From the NCBI GenBank assembly GCA_964468185.1, contig CAYXTR010000020.1, positions 1 to 64,000 of the forward strand: DNA of 64,000 bases, in the 5' to 3' direction. Below the pieces are notes generated by a model. It was not told the DNA's origin. It ran no database searches and worked only from the letters and a program-made list of their open reading frames with translations. Source of the DNA: JANQFV01 sp964468185. Its GTDB lineage: Bacteria; Planctomycetota; Phycisphaerae; UBA1845; Fen-1342. The position numbers were made by a program, and so were the translations under genes. This document shows, one piece after another, positions 52,526 through 64,000 of the stretch (its first letter is position 1; every line of letters starts with the position of its first letter).

Positions 52526-53680
52526 ATGGCTGATGTGAAATCCGACACGCACCCGATCGTTGACAAGCATGGCGCGGCGGGTGCGGGTGAGCCGCGCCGC
52601 CACGTGTTGGGTGAGGCGCGCGAGACGCTGCTGGAGTGGCTGACGGCCGCGGGCGAGCAGCGCTATCGCGTCGATCAGATCTTCGACTGGATCTATAACA
52701 AGCATGCGCAGTCGTTTGATGAGATGAGTAATCTGTCGAAGAAGACGCGGGCGTGGTTGTCCGCGCATGCTGATCTCTACCGTGGCGAGGTCATCGCGGA
52801 GCCGGTGTCGGAGGATGGCACCCTGAAGCTTCTGTCGCGGTTTCCGGGCGAGGCGTTGGTCGAGACGGTCTGGATTCCCGACCGCGAGCGGAATACGGTG
52901 TGCATCTCGTCACAGGTGGGTTGTCCGGTGGGGTGCCGCTTCTGTGCCAGCGGGATGGGTGGTGTGCAGCGAAATCTGACCGCCGGCGAGATTGTCGAGC
53001 AGGTCATGCGAATACGCCGACGGATCGCGGATCGGGCGGCGGCGGGCGAGCTGCTGGGGCCGGATCGGGTGACCAACATCGTATTCATGGGGATGGGTGA
53101 GCCGCTGGCGAATTATGACGAGGTTTTGCAAGCGATTCGCATTATCAATGCGGATTGGGGGGGGAAGATCGGTGCGCGCCGGATCACGGTCAGCACGGTG
53201 GGTTTGCCAAAGCAGATTCGCCACCTGGCGGAAGAGGGGCTTCAGATCAGTTTGGCTTTGTCGCTGCACGCGCCGAATCAGCGGCTGCGGGAGGAGCTCA
53301 TCCCGTGGGGGCGTGTGCCGCTGGATGAGTTGCTCGATGCTTGTGGGTATTACTTCGAGCGGACGGGGCGGGAAATCACGCTCGAGTACATTCTGCTGGA
53401 CAGCGTCAATATGGAGCAGGCGCACGCGGCGCAGCTCGCGAAGATCTGTCGCCGATTGCGGTGCAACGTGAATCTGCTGCGCTATAACCCGGTGCCGGGA
53501 CTGCCCTTTGGTCGGCCGAGTGCGGAGACGGCTTATCAGTTTCAGCAGCAGCTTCGCGAACTGGGCGTCAATGCCCATATTCGAACGTCACGCGGGCGGG
53601 ACATCGACGCGGCGTGCGGGCAGCTACGCCGACGGGCGGCTGGGGAGGGCAGTGGGGGCGCGGAGGGTTGGCAGGGTTGA
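52526..53680 (+). CDS. rlmN: 23S rRNA (A2503-C2)/tRNA methyltransferase RlmN
   Basis: A 384-aa radical SAM methyltransferase. The cluster motif is CPVGCRFC (Cys133, Cys137, Cys140) after SSQVG. Other conserved blocks are NIVFMGMGEPLANYD, SLHAPNQRLREELIP and RTSRGRDIDAACGQL, where the late Cys forms the transient methyl-Cys intermediate. RlmN methylates A2503 in the peptidyl-transferase centre and A37 in some tRNAs. The N-terminus has a short Gly/Ala-rich extension. The next gene begins inside its stop codon. Confidence 0.95.
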   Translation: MADVKSDTHPIVDKHGAAGAGEPRRHVLGEARETLLEWLTAAGEQRYRVDQIFDWIYNKHAQSFDEMSNLSKKTRAWLSAHADLYRGEVIAEPVSEDGTLKLLSRFPGEALVETVWIPDRERNTVCISSQVGCPVGCRFCASGMGGVQRNLTAGEIVEQVMRIRRRIADRAAAGELLGPDRVTNIVFMGMGEPLANYDEVLQAIRIINADWGGKIGARRITVSTVGLPKQIRHLAEEGLQISLALSLHAPNQRLREELIPWGRVPLDELLDACGYYFERTGREITLEYILLDSVNMEQAHAAQLAKICRRLRCNVNLLRYNPVPGLPFGRPSAETAYQFQQQLRELGVNAHIRTSRGRDIDAACGQLRRRAAGEGSGGAEGWQG

Positions 53681-54609
53681 GCGATCGCTGGCGCATTCTG
53701 GTGGCCGGGGGGTTGGATCCGGAAACTGAAGCGAGACTTGACGCGGTTGCCACCGTCGTTCGCACGAGCGGTGTGAACGCCGACGAATTGAAGCGGTTGA
53801 TCGCGGATTGCGACGCGCTGATTGCCCGTACCCATATTGCAATTACACGTGAGATTCTCGCAGCCGGACGCAAGTTGCGTGTGGTTGGCGTAGCCGGAGT
53901 CGGCGTGGACAAGGTCGACGTCGATGCCGCGCGCGCGTTCGGAGTCGAAGTGCTCAATACACCCGGCGCCGCGACGGACGCGGTGGCGGACCTGACCCTG
54001 GCAATGATGCTGCAACTTCTGCGGCCGATTCCGCAGCTTTGCGATCAGTATCGCGGGGGCCATTTCCAGGCCGCACGCCTGGAGCCACACGGACATGAGT
54101 TGCGTGAGTTGACGGTGGGGATTGTCGGGATGGGCCGGATCGGGTCGGCCGTCGGGAGGCGCTGCGCGGCGGGGTTCGGGGCACGCGTGCTGTACAACGA
54201 TATCGCCGACGTGGGGCCGTTCCCATTCGCCGCTGACCCCGCGTCGAAGGACGAAATCTGGGGTGAGTCTGATGTTATCTCGCTGCATGTGCCGCTGACC
54301 GATGAGACGCGTGGCCTTGTCAATCGTGACGTCTTGGCACTGATGAAGCCGACGGCACTGTTGATCAACACCGCCCGCGGGCCAGTCGTTGATACCGGGG
54401 CATTGACGGAAGCGCTGGCGCAGCGGCGGATCGGCGGGGCCGGGCTGGATGTCGTGGATCCGGAGCCACTGCCGGTCGAGCACGTCCTCTTCAAATGTAA
54501 CAACTGCGTCCTTACGCCACACATTGCGGCGCGGACCTTCGGTGGAATTCGTCGCATGTACGCTGTGGCTGAGGCGGTTGTGGATTACCTGAACGCAGGA
54601 GAGCGTTAG
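53677..54609 (+). CDS. D-2-hydroxyacid dehydrogenase (SerA-like)
   Basis: A 310-aa NAD-dependent dehydrogenase related to phosphoglycerate dehydrogenase. Markers are VGVAGVGVDKVDVDAAR, the NAD motif VGIVGMGRIGSAVG, ISLHVPLTDETRGLV, LINTARGPVVD and the catalytic His in TPHIAA. It lacks the C-terminal ACT domain of full-length SerA. Translation starts with TTG at 53677, overlapping the rlmN stop, with GGAGGG about nine bases upstream. It may convert 3-phosphoglycerate, glyoxylate or another 2-keto acid. Confidence 0.88.
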   Translation: MSDRWRILVAGGLDPETEARLDAVATVVRTSGVNADELKRLIADCDALIARTHIAITREILAAGRKLRVVGVAGVGVDKVDVDAARAFGVEVLNTPGAATDAVADLTLAMMLQLLRPIPQLCDQYRGGHFQAARLEPHGHELRELTVGIVGMGRIGSAVGRRCAAGFGARVLYNDIADVGPFPFAADPASKDEIWGESDVISLHVPLTDETRGLVNRDVLALMKPTALLINTARGPVVDTGALTEALAQRRIGGAGLDVVDPEPLPVEHVLFKCNNCVLTPHIAARTFGGIRRMYAVAEAVVDYLNAGER

Positions 54610-54733
54610 CGCGGACTTGATTTTGTAGTCGTGTCGGCTTTCGAGCCGGTCGTTGGCGGCGCGGGCGCGCAGTGGTCACGAACGGGGGATCGGGATGGCG
54701 GCGCCCCTGCGAGGTGAAGAGTATACGGCAACT

Positions 54734-56041
54734 CTACTTCAACTCGGGGACATAAGCCGCCTGGGCCGCCAGCAGCTCATTGGTCATGGCACGGATTTCC
54801 GCCGGGCTGCACACGGCGGCGGTGAGGGGGTCCAGCATGAGCGCGTGGATGGCTGCATCGCGGCTGCGCTCGGTGAGGGCGGCGGCGGCCAGCTCGAACA
54901 TGGCCATGTTCGAACGGCAAAGGGCGGCGAGTTGTGGTGGCAGGGGGCCGAAGGGCTGGGGCTGGACGCCGTGTTGGTCCACAACGCAGGCAACTTCGAC
55001 GCAGCCGTCGGCGGGCAGATTGTCGATCAGTCCGCGATTGGCGACGTTGCCGTGGATGGTATATGGACGACCGGCCAGGTGTGATTCGATGATGTAGGAG
55101 GCGTATTCGGTGGTCCGCTCGGTCGCCAACGGCTCGGTCCCGTCGATCAGCCGCTGGCGCTTTTCGTCGCACTCGGCGCGCCAGGTCGGCCAGTTGTCGG
55201 CGTAGAACGAGTCCTCGCCCAGGTAACGCTCGCGGCAGTAGCGCTCGCGGAGGTCGGGACGCTTGCGGTAGTACGGGACATATTCGGACATGTGGCCGCT
55301 GGACTCGGTCACAAACGCGCCGCAGTGCTGCATGAGATCGAAGCGGACGGGATCCTGCTCCCATAGGCTCTCTTCGGCGGCGGCGCGCGCCTTCAACTCA
55401 GGATAGAGATCGCGGCCGCGATGTGTGAGCTGCGTGAACCACGCCATGTGGTTAATGCCGGCGCATTGCCACGCGAGCTCTTCGTACGGGATGTTCAAGT
55501 AGTCGGCGAGCTGCCGGCTGGTGTGCTGCACGGAATGGCACAGGCCGACGACCTGCATGCGTGACTGTTGCTGCGCGACCAAGCACAGGATGCTCATCGG
55601 ATTCGTGTAGTTGAGGACGAGCGCAGCGGGGCATAACTCCTCGCAATCGCGCAGCACGTCGAGCCAGACCGGGGCCGTCCGCAGGGCCTTCATCAGTCCG
55701 CCGGGTCCGATCGTGTCGCCGATACATTGCGATATGCCGTACTTGAGTGGAATGTCGTTATCGAGCCGGACGGTTTCGATGCCGCTGACTTCGATGCAGT
55801 TGATGACATAGTCCGCGTCACGCAGGGCGGCGCGGCGATCGGTGGTTGCGCTGACGGACCAGCGGCCGCGGCCGAGGCGATCCGCAATGCGGCTGACGAC
55901 GCCGTAAGCGAGTTTCAGCCGACGTGAGTCGATGTCGACCAGGCGGAATTCGCCGCCGCCGATGGCGTCGACCTGCATGACGTCGGTGCTGAGGGGGGTG
56001 GTGAAGCCGCTGCCGGCGCCGAGGAAGCAGATGTTTGGCAT
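54734..56041 (-). CDS. GH4-family glycosidase (alpha-galactosidase/galacturonidase type)
   Basis: A 435-aa family 4 glycoside hydrolase, an NAD+- and Mn2+-dependent enzyme acting by an oxidation-elimination route. It begins MPNICFLGAGSGFTTPL, has the metal/substrate motif GLCHSVQ, NYTNPMSI and the AGINHMAW block. The start at 56041 fits the Rossmann domain. Members with the CHSV motif act on alpha-galactosides or alpha-galacturonides. The sugar isomerase gene lies 103 bases upstream on the same strand, suggesting a small sugar-use operon. No transporter is adjacent. Confidence 0.9.
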   Translation of the reverse strand: MPNICFLGAGSGFTTPLSTDVMQVDAIGGGEFRLVDIDSRRLKLAYGVVSRIADRLGRGRWSVSATTDRRAALRDADYVINCIEVSGIETVRLDNDIPLKYGISQCIGDTIGPGGLMKALRTAPVWLDVLRDCEELCPAALVLNYTNPMSILCLVAQQQSRMQVVGLCHSVQHTSRQLADYLNIPYEELAWQCAGINHMAWFTQLTHRGRDLYPELKARAAAEESLWEQDPVRFDLMQHCGAFVTESSGHMSEYVPYYRKRPDLRERYCRERYLGEDSFYADNWPTWRAECDEKRQRLIDGTEPLATERTTEYASYIIESHLAGRPYTIHGNVANRGLIDNLPADGCVEVACVVDQHGVQPQPFGPLPPQLAALCRSNMAMFELAAAALTERSRDAAIHALMLDPLTAAVCSPAEIRAMTNELLAAQAAYVPELK

Positions 56042-56144
56042 GATTGTGCCTGCGGGGTTTCGGTTGCGATGCACTGCGGAAAGCCACTTGGCAGTGCATT
56101 ACACGACCGGGTCATTGTAATGGCAAGTGCGCACGGCGGGTCGT

Positions 56145-56912
56145 CTATTGGAGGCGGCCGAGGGCTCGGAGATAGCCGGCGGACTCGGCGATGCGGTCAC
56201 AAATGGTGCGTTCGTCCTCGGGTTCGCCTTCAATCCCCTCGATTTCGAGGGTCATGGGACCGGTGAAGCCGGCGTTGTCCAGCACGCGGAAGATGGCGGG
56301 GAAGTCGACGATTCCGCGACCGAGCGCCGGGAAGTGCCAAGTCCGATAAGCACCGTTCGTCTCCTTGAGATGCACCGCGGCGACGTAGGCGAGAATCTTC
56401 TTCAACTCGGTGACCGCGTCGGCGCCCTCGTTGTAGAAGTACACATTAGCGGTGTCGTAGTTTACGCGGACGTTGGGATGGTCGACGGCCTGCATGGTCT
56501 TCAAGGCGACGTCGCCGTTGGTGACGAGGTCGGGATGGGTTTCCATGACAATGGTGACATTGGCGGTGGCGGCTACGTCGCCCGCGGCTCGGAGACGACC
56601 GTAGACATCGTCCAGGGGCGTATCGCCGGCTTTGCAGGACACAAACAGGTACTGCGAGCCAAGTGCGTCCAGTACCGGCAGTTGGGCCTGAACCTGTTCG
56701 GCGCAATGGGCGTGACTGACGTCACACTGGCCGTGGACCGTGGCCGCTTTGAGGCCGTGTTCGGCGAGCGAATCCCGCAGGCGGTCAACGTCCTCGGGAG
56801 GCGGGGCGATAACCTCGACGTAGCGGATGCCGAGCGAGGCCAGGTGGGCCGGAGCGCGGTCCGCGAAACCCTTATAACTGGCGGTGCGGCACGAGATGAT
56901 CGGGTTGCGCAT
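56145..56912 (-). CDS. Sugar phosphate isomerase/epimerase (xylose isomerase-like TIM barrel)
   Basis: A 255-aa protein of the AP-endonuclease-2/xylose-isomerase-like TIM-barrel family. Metal-binding positions are Glu in IVMETHPD, Asp in NYDTANVYF, His in HLKETNG and Glu near the end in LEIEGIEG. The start at 56912 has GGGAG seven bases upstream. It may isomerise a sugar or keto-sugar released by the GH4 enzyme encoded next. Substrate unknown. Confidence 0.85.
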   Translation of the reverse strand: MRNPIISCRTASYKGFADRAPAHLASLGIRYVEVIAPPPEDVDRLRDSLAEHGLKAATVHGQCDVSHAHCAEQVQAQLPVLDALGSQYLFVSCKAGDTPLDDVYGRLRAAGDVAATANVTIVMETHPDLVTNGDVALKTMQAVDHPNVRVNYDTANVYFYNEGADAVTELKKILAYVAAVHLKETNGAYRTWHFPALGRGIVDFPAIFRVLDNAGFTGPMTLEIEGIEGEPEDERTICDRIAESAGYLRALGRLQ

Positions 56913-57431
56913 GAGCTGGCTCCCACGGTTGGGGACGGAGGCTGGCCACGTGGCGCATTCGGCCACCGGTGCATGATAACGCCGCGCCGCGGCTGCGCGC
57001 AGAGTCGAGCTGTCCGCGTGGCAAGGGGGACGAGGTCGTGAGCGCGAACAAAATGCTAACGGAGGACGAGGGGTGATTCAGCATCGCTCGACGGCTCCAT
57101 GTGCTGACTGGCGGAGTTCTGGGCTCCGGATTCGGGCACATGCGATTTCTCGGACGGACATCAGGAGATTGTCGGACGAAAGCGGGCTGCGCGACGCCGG
57201 GAAGGTGGCAGAAGCGGGGTGTGAGGGATTTCGCAAACTGTGTGGTATTTCCCATCCGATGGAACCGTAGAGACGCGTCACTGGGCACGTGACTGGTTCG
57301 TCCAGATATCTGTACGGCACCTGCGCGCAGGAACCGCTTCCTGATGGTTCTGCCGCCAGCCCCAGCGTCCGGCACCAACGCGATTGGCGTCGCAGTCTCA
57401 ACAGGTGTATCGCGACGGGAGACTGTAGCGG
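56913..57431. other. Divergent intergenic region before the hybrid kinase
   Basis: About 520 bases with no gene I can support. A GTCAC/GTGAC inverted repeat lies near 57280. No clear promoter or RNA was found. Confidence 0.4.
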
Positions 57432-60930
<3,499 letters not shown>

Positions 60931-60944
<14 letters not shown>

Positions 60945-61851
60945 GGGCCGCGAGCTTCAGCGCGAGCACATGGTCCTTTCGGGTCACGATGCCAAAGCGG
61001 TCGTCGAGATCGCGGAAGACCAGGCGTCGCCGTTCGTCGGTGATGATCTGGTAGTAGGCGTCGAGGTTCATCCGCAGATGGTCGAGTGCGGCCCGGGCCG
61101 CCGCCGGTGAGTCATAGGGCACGATGAGCAGGGTGTAGGTCTCATCGCGGGGGGTCTGATAATCGGCGGCGACGGCGAACGTACGTCCGCCGAGCTTCAG
61201 AACGTCGCCCTGACCGAGCGGGAAGAGGGCGTCGAGTCCGACGGGGCCGCGGATGATGCGCGCGGTGTTTGCGATGCGGTCGGTGGCCGGCAGGCGGTCC
61301 AGGAGGGGAATGGGCTGGTCGGTCGGCAGACGGTGCCAGATTTCAGCCGCCAGCGTGGCCATCGCGGGGACGAGTTCGGCGCTGCCGGTGGCATTACTGA
61401 CCTGCACGAAACAGGGGCCTTTCTGCAGGATGACCTGATAGGCGTTGCCGACGTTACGGCCCGGGACATTCGCGGCGGGCTGACCACGGCCGCGAAAGTG
61501 GTAGAACAGGGCGCGGGCGGCGGTTGGTGAGGTCATCTCGTATAGATCGAGATCAAGCTCGTGCCCGTCGCGCTGGTATTCGGCGACACGCACGCGGCGA
61601 AAGCCGAGTTCGACAAACAGCTCGGCGGCGCCGTTGATGTGGTTGAATAAATCGGGGCCGACGAAGACGTGGGGCGGGGCAGCGCGTTCCCAGCCGTGGC
61701 CGCATGTCTGAGGCAGCCGGGACATGGTCGGCCCTGCGCTCGTGTTCGCGCGCGGTGGCGCGGATGGTGAGGTCGCGGGCGCGCCCATCTGACAGCCAAG
61801 GGGCAGCAGTACAAGCGATGTCAGGAGCAGGTGTATCAGGCAGGGCTTCAT
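60931..61851 (-). CDS. Putative lipoprotein, DUF6599-like
   Basis: A 306-aa exported protein. Signal peptide ends LLPLGC (lipobox). The mature region has a repeated pattern with FNHINGAAELFVELGFRRV, EYQRDGHELDLDLYEMTS and a later TYTLLIVPYDSPAAARAAL, resembling the DUF6599 family. Function unknown. It starts 19 bases after the DUF362 gene, so the two are probably co-transcribed. The start at 61851 is chosen for the signal peptide. It converges on the hybrid kinase gene with a 14-base overlap. Confidence 0.72.
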
Positions 61852-61870
61852 CACACTGAGCGCTGGTAAC

Positions 61871-63085
61871 CTACACGTGGACGACTTGCACCTTCTTTGG
61901 ATCGGTGACGCCGAGTCCGAGCTTCTCGGCGTAACGGAAGTAATCGGTGTAGCGCGGGTGCGCGCTGACTTTGACTTCCATCTCCTTGCGCTTTTCCACC
62001 ATGAGGTTGTGGCAGACGGAGTCGACGGCGAAGGGATCGGTCGCGAAGAAGAGCGAATTATACTCATAAGCGAATTGCGGAGCGGGCATCGGGCCGGCGT
62101 CGTACTGGGCGCGCAGGCCGTCAATGACGTTCAAGACCAGCTTGTCACGGATGACCGGGAATGCGAGCACCTCGACACATACGTCGAAGAACAGCGGGCG
62201 ATGCAGCCGGTTCGTATTGCAGATGGCGCCGTAACCGAGGTTTTTGGTGGCCATCGAGATGCCGTTGCCGGCGTTCTTGAAGACCGGGACGTTGATGATC
62301 TTGGTCAGCTTCTCGGTGAGCAGCTTGCCGTAGTAGGAGTGTTTGCCATTGAAGACGTGCTGGTTCAGGTAGGGGAGGTCCTTCGGGCCTTCCACGTCCG
62401 CCCAGTAGTAGACAGCGCGGTCGAAGTTCGGGGCGCTGATGTGATTGCCCGCGTCGTCGCGCCACTTGCGGTCGCCGTCCGGTTGCTCCTCGCCGACCTG
62501 CATGGCCATGGTCTGGAGGCCCGCGATCTGCACCTCGGGGAAGCGTTGCGAGGTGTAGCCGGCCTCCGCGAGCATATAGTCGAAGCGATCCCAGATAACG
62601 ACGTTTTTGCGTGGCAGGCCGTTTGCGGTCAGCCAGTTGATGATGGCATCGACCACTTCGAGGCGCGTGCTGATAAGACCGGCCCCGACGGGGTTGACCT
62701 TGATGCCGACGACGTCGTCGGTGTCGAAGAGCTGTTTGAAGAGTTGGTCCGGCTCCTGGCGGGCCAGTGCCTGGAGGCCTTGCGTGAACATATGCTCGAT
62801 GACGCGGGGATCGAACTTGCCGTCACTGATCGCCTTGTCGTTCTGTACGTGCGCGACGCGGCCGGGGAAGGCGCCGGGCAGCGAATGCTTCGTACGTGGC
62901 ACCTTCAGGGCCTCAGCGACATTGGTCTTTGGCTTGGCCGGCGGTGCGTGGCGTGTGGCCTCCTGTGCCCAGAGCCTGGGCGTGCCCAAGACGGCGCCGG
63001 CTCCGATCGCGCTATAGCGCAAGAAATCTCGCCGACTGACACGATCCAGCATGCGTTGTAGTTCGAGGGAAGCGTAACGGGACAT
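61871..63085 (-). CDS. Tat-exported DUF362 protein
   Basis: A 404-aa protein with a twin-arginine signal SRRDFLRYS (about 17-25) and hydrophobic stretch ending RLWAQ. The mature domain has the DUF362 patterns VGIKVNPVGAG, VIWDRFD, IINVPVFKNAG and NVIDGLRAQYDAGP. DUF362 proteins are of uncertain function; some carry Fe-S clusters, but no CxxC-type cluster is visible here. The start at 63085 (MSRYASLELQ) is placed by the signal peptide and AGGCGG upstream. It precedes the DUF6599-like lipoprotein in the same operon. Confidence 0.85.
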   Translation of the reverse strand: MSRYASLELQRMLDRVSRRDFLRYSAIGAGAVLGTPRLWAQEATRHAPPAKPKTNVAEALKVPRTKHSLPGAFPGRVAHVQNDKAISDGKFDPRVIEHMFTQGLQALARQEPDQLFKQLFDTDDVVGIKVNPVGAGLISTRLEVVDAIINWLTANGLPRKNVVIWDRFDYMLAEAGYTSQRFPEVQIAGLQTMAMQVGEEQPDGDRKWRDDAGNHISAPNFDRAVYYWADVEGPKDLPYLNQHVFNGKHSYYGKLLTEKLTKIINVPVFKNAGNGISMATKNLGYGAICNTNRLHRPLFFDVCVEVLAFPVIRDKLVLNVIDGLRAQYDAGPMPAPQFAYEYNSLFFATDPFAVDSVCHNLMVEKRKEMEVKVSAHPRYTDYFRYAEKLGLGVTDPKKVQVVHV

Positions 63086-63324
63086 GTTTGCACCGCCTGG
63101 TAAGAGGAACACGGCGTCGCGATCAACACAGTGCCACTCTAAGAACGGTGCCACAAGCGTGGCAATCAACTCCGACAGTTCTTGACAGCGCTGCCGAGAT
63201 GCGTCACGTCATACAGACCTGGGCGCAGTTGAGGGACAGCCGGTCGGCCAATTCACGACTGAATATTTGATCAGCTCCGAGCAACTGCCCGCCGCGGCAG
63301 CAGCTAGTTGGATGGTAAATGTAG

Positions 63325-64000
63325 TTATTCAAGTGGTTTACGAGCGAACGCCATCAGCTCGTACTCGTCGAGCTTGGGCGGGCGCAGGCCCCAGTCACCC
63401 GCCGTGCCGCCGTGGATGCCAACCACCTCGAAGCCCGCGAGGCGGAGCATACGAGCAAGCTCCGGAGCAGTGTAGCCGCGCTCACGCAACGTGGCCTGAT
63501 CGGCGGGTGCAGAATCAAGCCCGGGCGCGTCACTGACCTCGGTCAGGTTGGTGAGGTCGAAACGGCCGGCGGCGACGTCCGCGTCCGTCGCTTTGCGGAT
63601 CATACGGGCGGCATGCAGCACGTTGAGCATGAAGCGGCCGCCGGGCCGCAAAGAAGTACGCACGTTCTCCAGAATGCGCACATCGCGATCGAGTGGATCG
63701 TCGTCGGCGCCCAGCAGGCACATGGCGCCTTCGCAGAGGCAGATTGTGACGTCAAAGGCGTCAGGACGTGTGAACACCTCCGCATTTTCGTGGACCCACT
63801 CGACTTGCACGTTGGCCTGTCGGGCGCGCTCCGCGGCCTGGCTGAGCATGCCGGCGGAGAGATCCACGCCGGTGACCTGATAGCCCTGCTGCGCGAGTGG
63901 TACACTGTGCCGGCCGGTGCCGCAGCCGAGATCGAGGATCGTGCCGCCGGCTGGGGGCTGGAGGTGCTCGATAATGAAGGGGATCTCGGCTGCTGTGTTT
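63325..64000 (-). CDS. Class I SAM-dependent methyltransferase (5' part beyond window)
   Basis: An incomplete gene: the frame stays open to the window edge, and the first visible residues are NTAAEIPFIIEHLQPPAGG. Motif I is ILDLGCGTGRHSVPLA, followed by VTGVDLSAGM, VTICLCEGAMCLL and RPGGRFMLNVLH. The substrate is unknown. About 225 residues are visible; the missing N-terminus is probably about 20-40 aa. The stop is at 63325. Confidence 0.85.
   Translation of the reverse strand, partial: NTAAEIPFIIEHLQPPAGGTILDLGCGTGRHSVPLAQQGYQVTGVDLSAGMLSQAAERARQANVQVEWVHENAEVFTRPDAFDVTICLCEGAMCLLGADDDPLDRDVRILENVRTSLRPGGRFMLNVLHAARMIRKATDADVAAGRFDLTNLTEVSDAPGLDSAPADQATLRERGYTAPELARMLRLAGFEVVGIHGGTAGDWGLRPPKLDEYELMAFARKPLE

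Overview
The window looks like chromosomal DNA of a Planctomycetota bacterium, probably near class Phycisphaerae. DNA is GC-rich. Evidence: a PEP-CTERM surface protein, a carboxypeptidase with the paired EF-hand/dockerin-like C-terminus common in this group, an ECF sigma factor paired with a Ser/Thr kinase, an FG-GAP/thrombospondin-3 exoprotein, and ribosomal genes (bL21, bL34, uS12-uS7) in short isolated units instead of the usual long operons. No insertion sequence, prophage, rRNA or CRISPR array was seen; the only tRNA found is tRNA-Arg(UCG).

Layout. 0.1-7.4 kb: OmpR-type response regulator, a short FixJ-like HTH frame, a small structured-RNA candidate with a strong terminator, a PEP-CTERM protein, pyruvate dehydrogenase E1 (aceE), lone rplU, and a SpoIIE-type phosphatase. 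8.0-14.5 kb: a co-directional unit of a double-ATPase acyl-CoA dehydratase activase, its overlapping second half, and a radical SAM enzyme resembling tetraether-lipid synthases. 14.5-18.2 kb: NAD-dependent epimerase, transketolase, rpmH (44 aa) and tRNA-Arg. 18.4-20.3 kb: two lipoproteins, one with a Cys-rich domain and lipocalin-like domain closely resembling plant violaxanthin de-epoxidase.

20.4-26.7 kb (minus strand) is the most unusual block: PflX-like radical SAM, Ycf46-like AAA ATPase, Ycf35/DUF1257-like protein, DUF2997 protein, a zinc-ribbon membrane protein with a catalytically dead signal-peptidase fold, a TPR protein and a PilT-like ATPase, with several 4-bp start/stop overlaps. 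It reads as one operon for an uncharacterised, membrane-associated, ATP-driven system. Divergently, an ECF sigma factor/kinase pair starts behind a consensus-like promoter and a leader terminator, followed by the large FG-GAP exoprotein.

32.4-45.7 kb: AhpD-like protein, rpsL-rpsG, a STAS/anti-sigma-kinase pair, btaB-btaA (betaine lipid synthesis), an OPT transporter with a four-fold repeated soluble insertion, queE-queD (queuosine precursor; queE seems leaderless), and an isocitrate/isopropylmalate-type dehydrogenase next to a fungal-type homoaconitase. 45.7-64 kb: dprA, ADP-ribosylglycohydrolase, ilvE, M14 carboxypeptidase, rlmN, a D-2-hydroxyacid dehydrogenase, a GH4 glycosidase with a sugar isomerase, a 1170-aa hybrid histidine kinase, a DUF6599-like lipoprotein, a Tat-exported DUF362 protein, and a methyltransferase cut by the window edge. 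All identifications come from reading the sequence and recalling family motifs; no database search was run.
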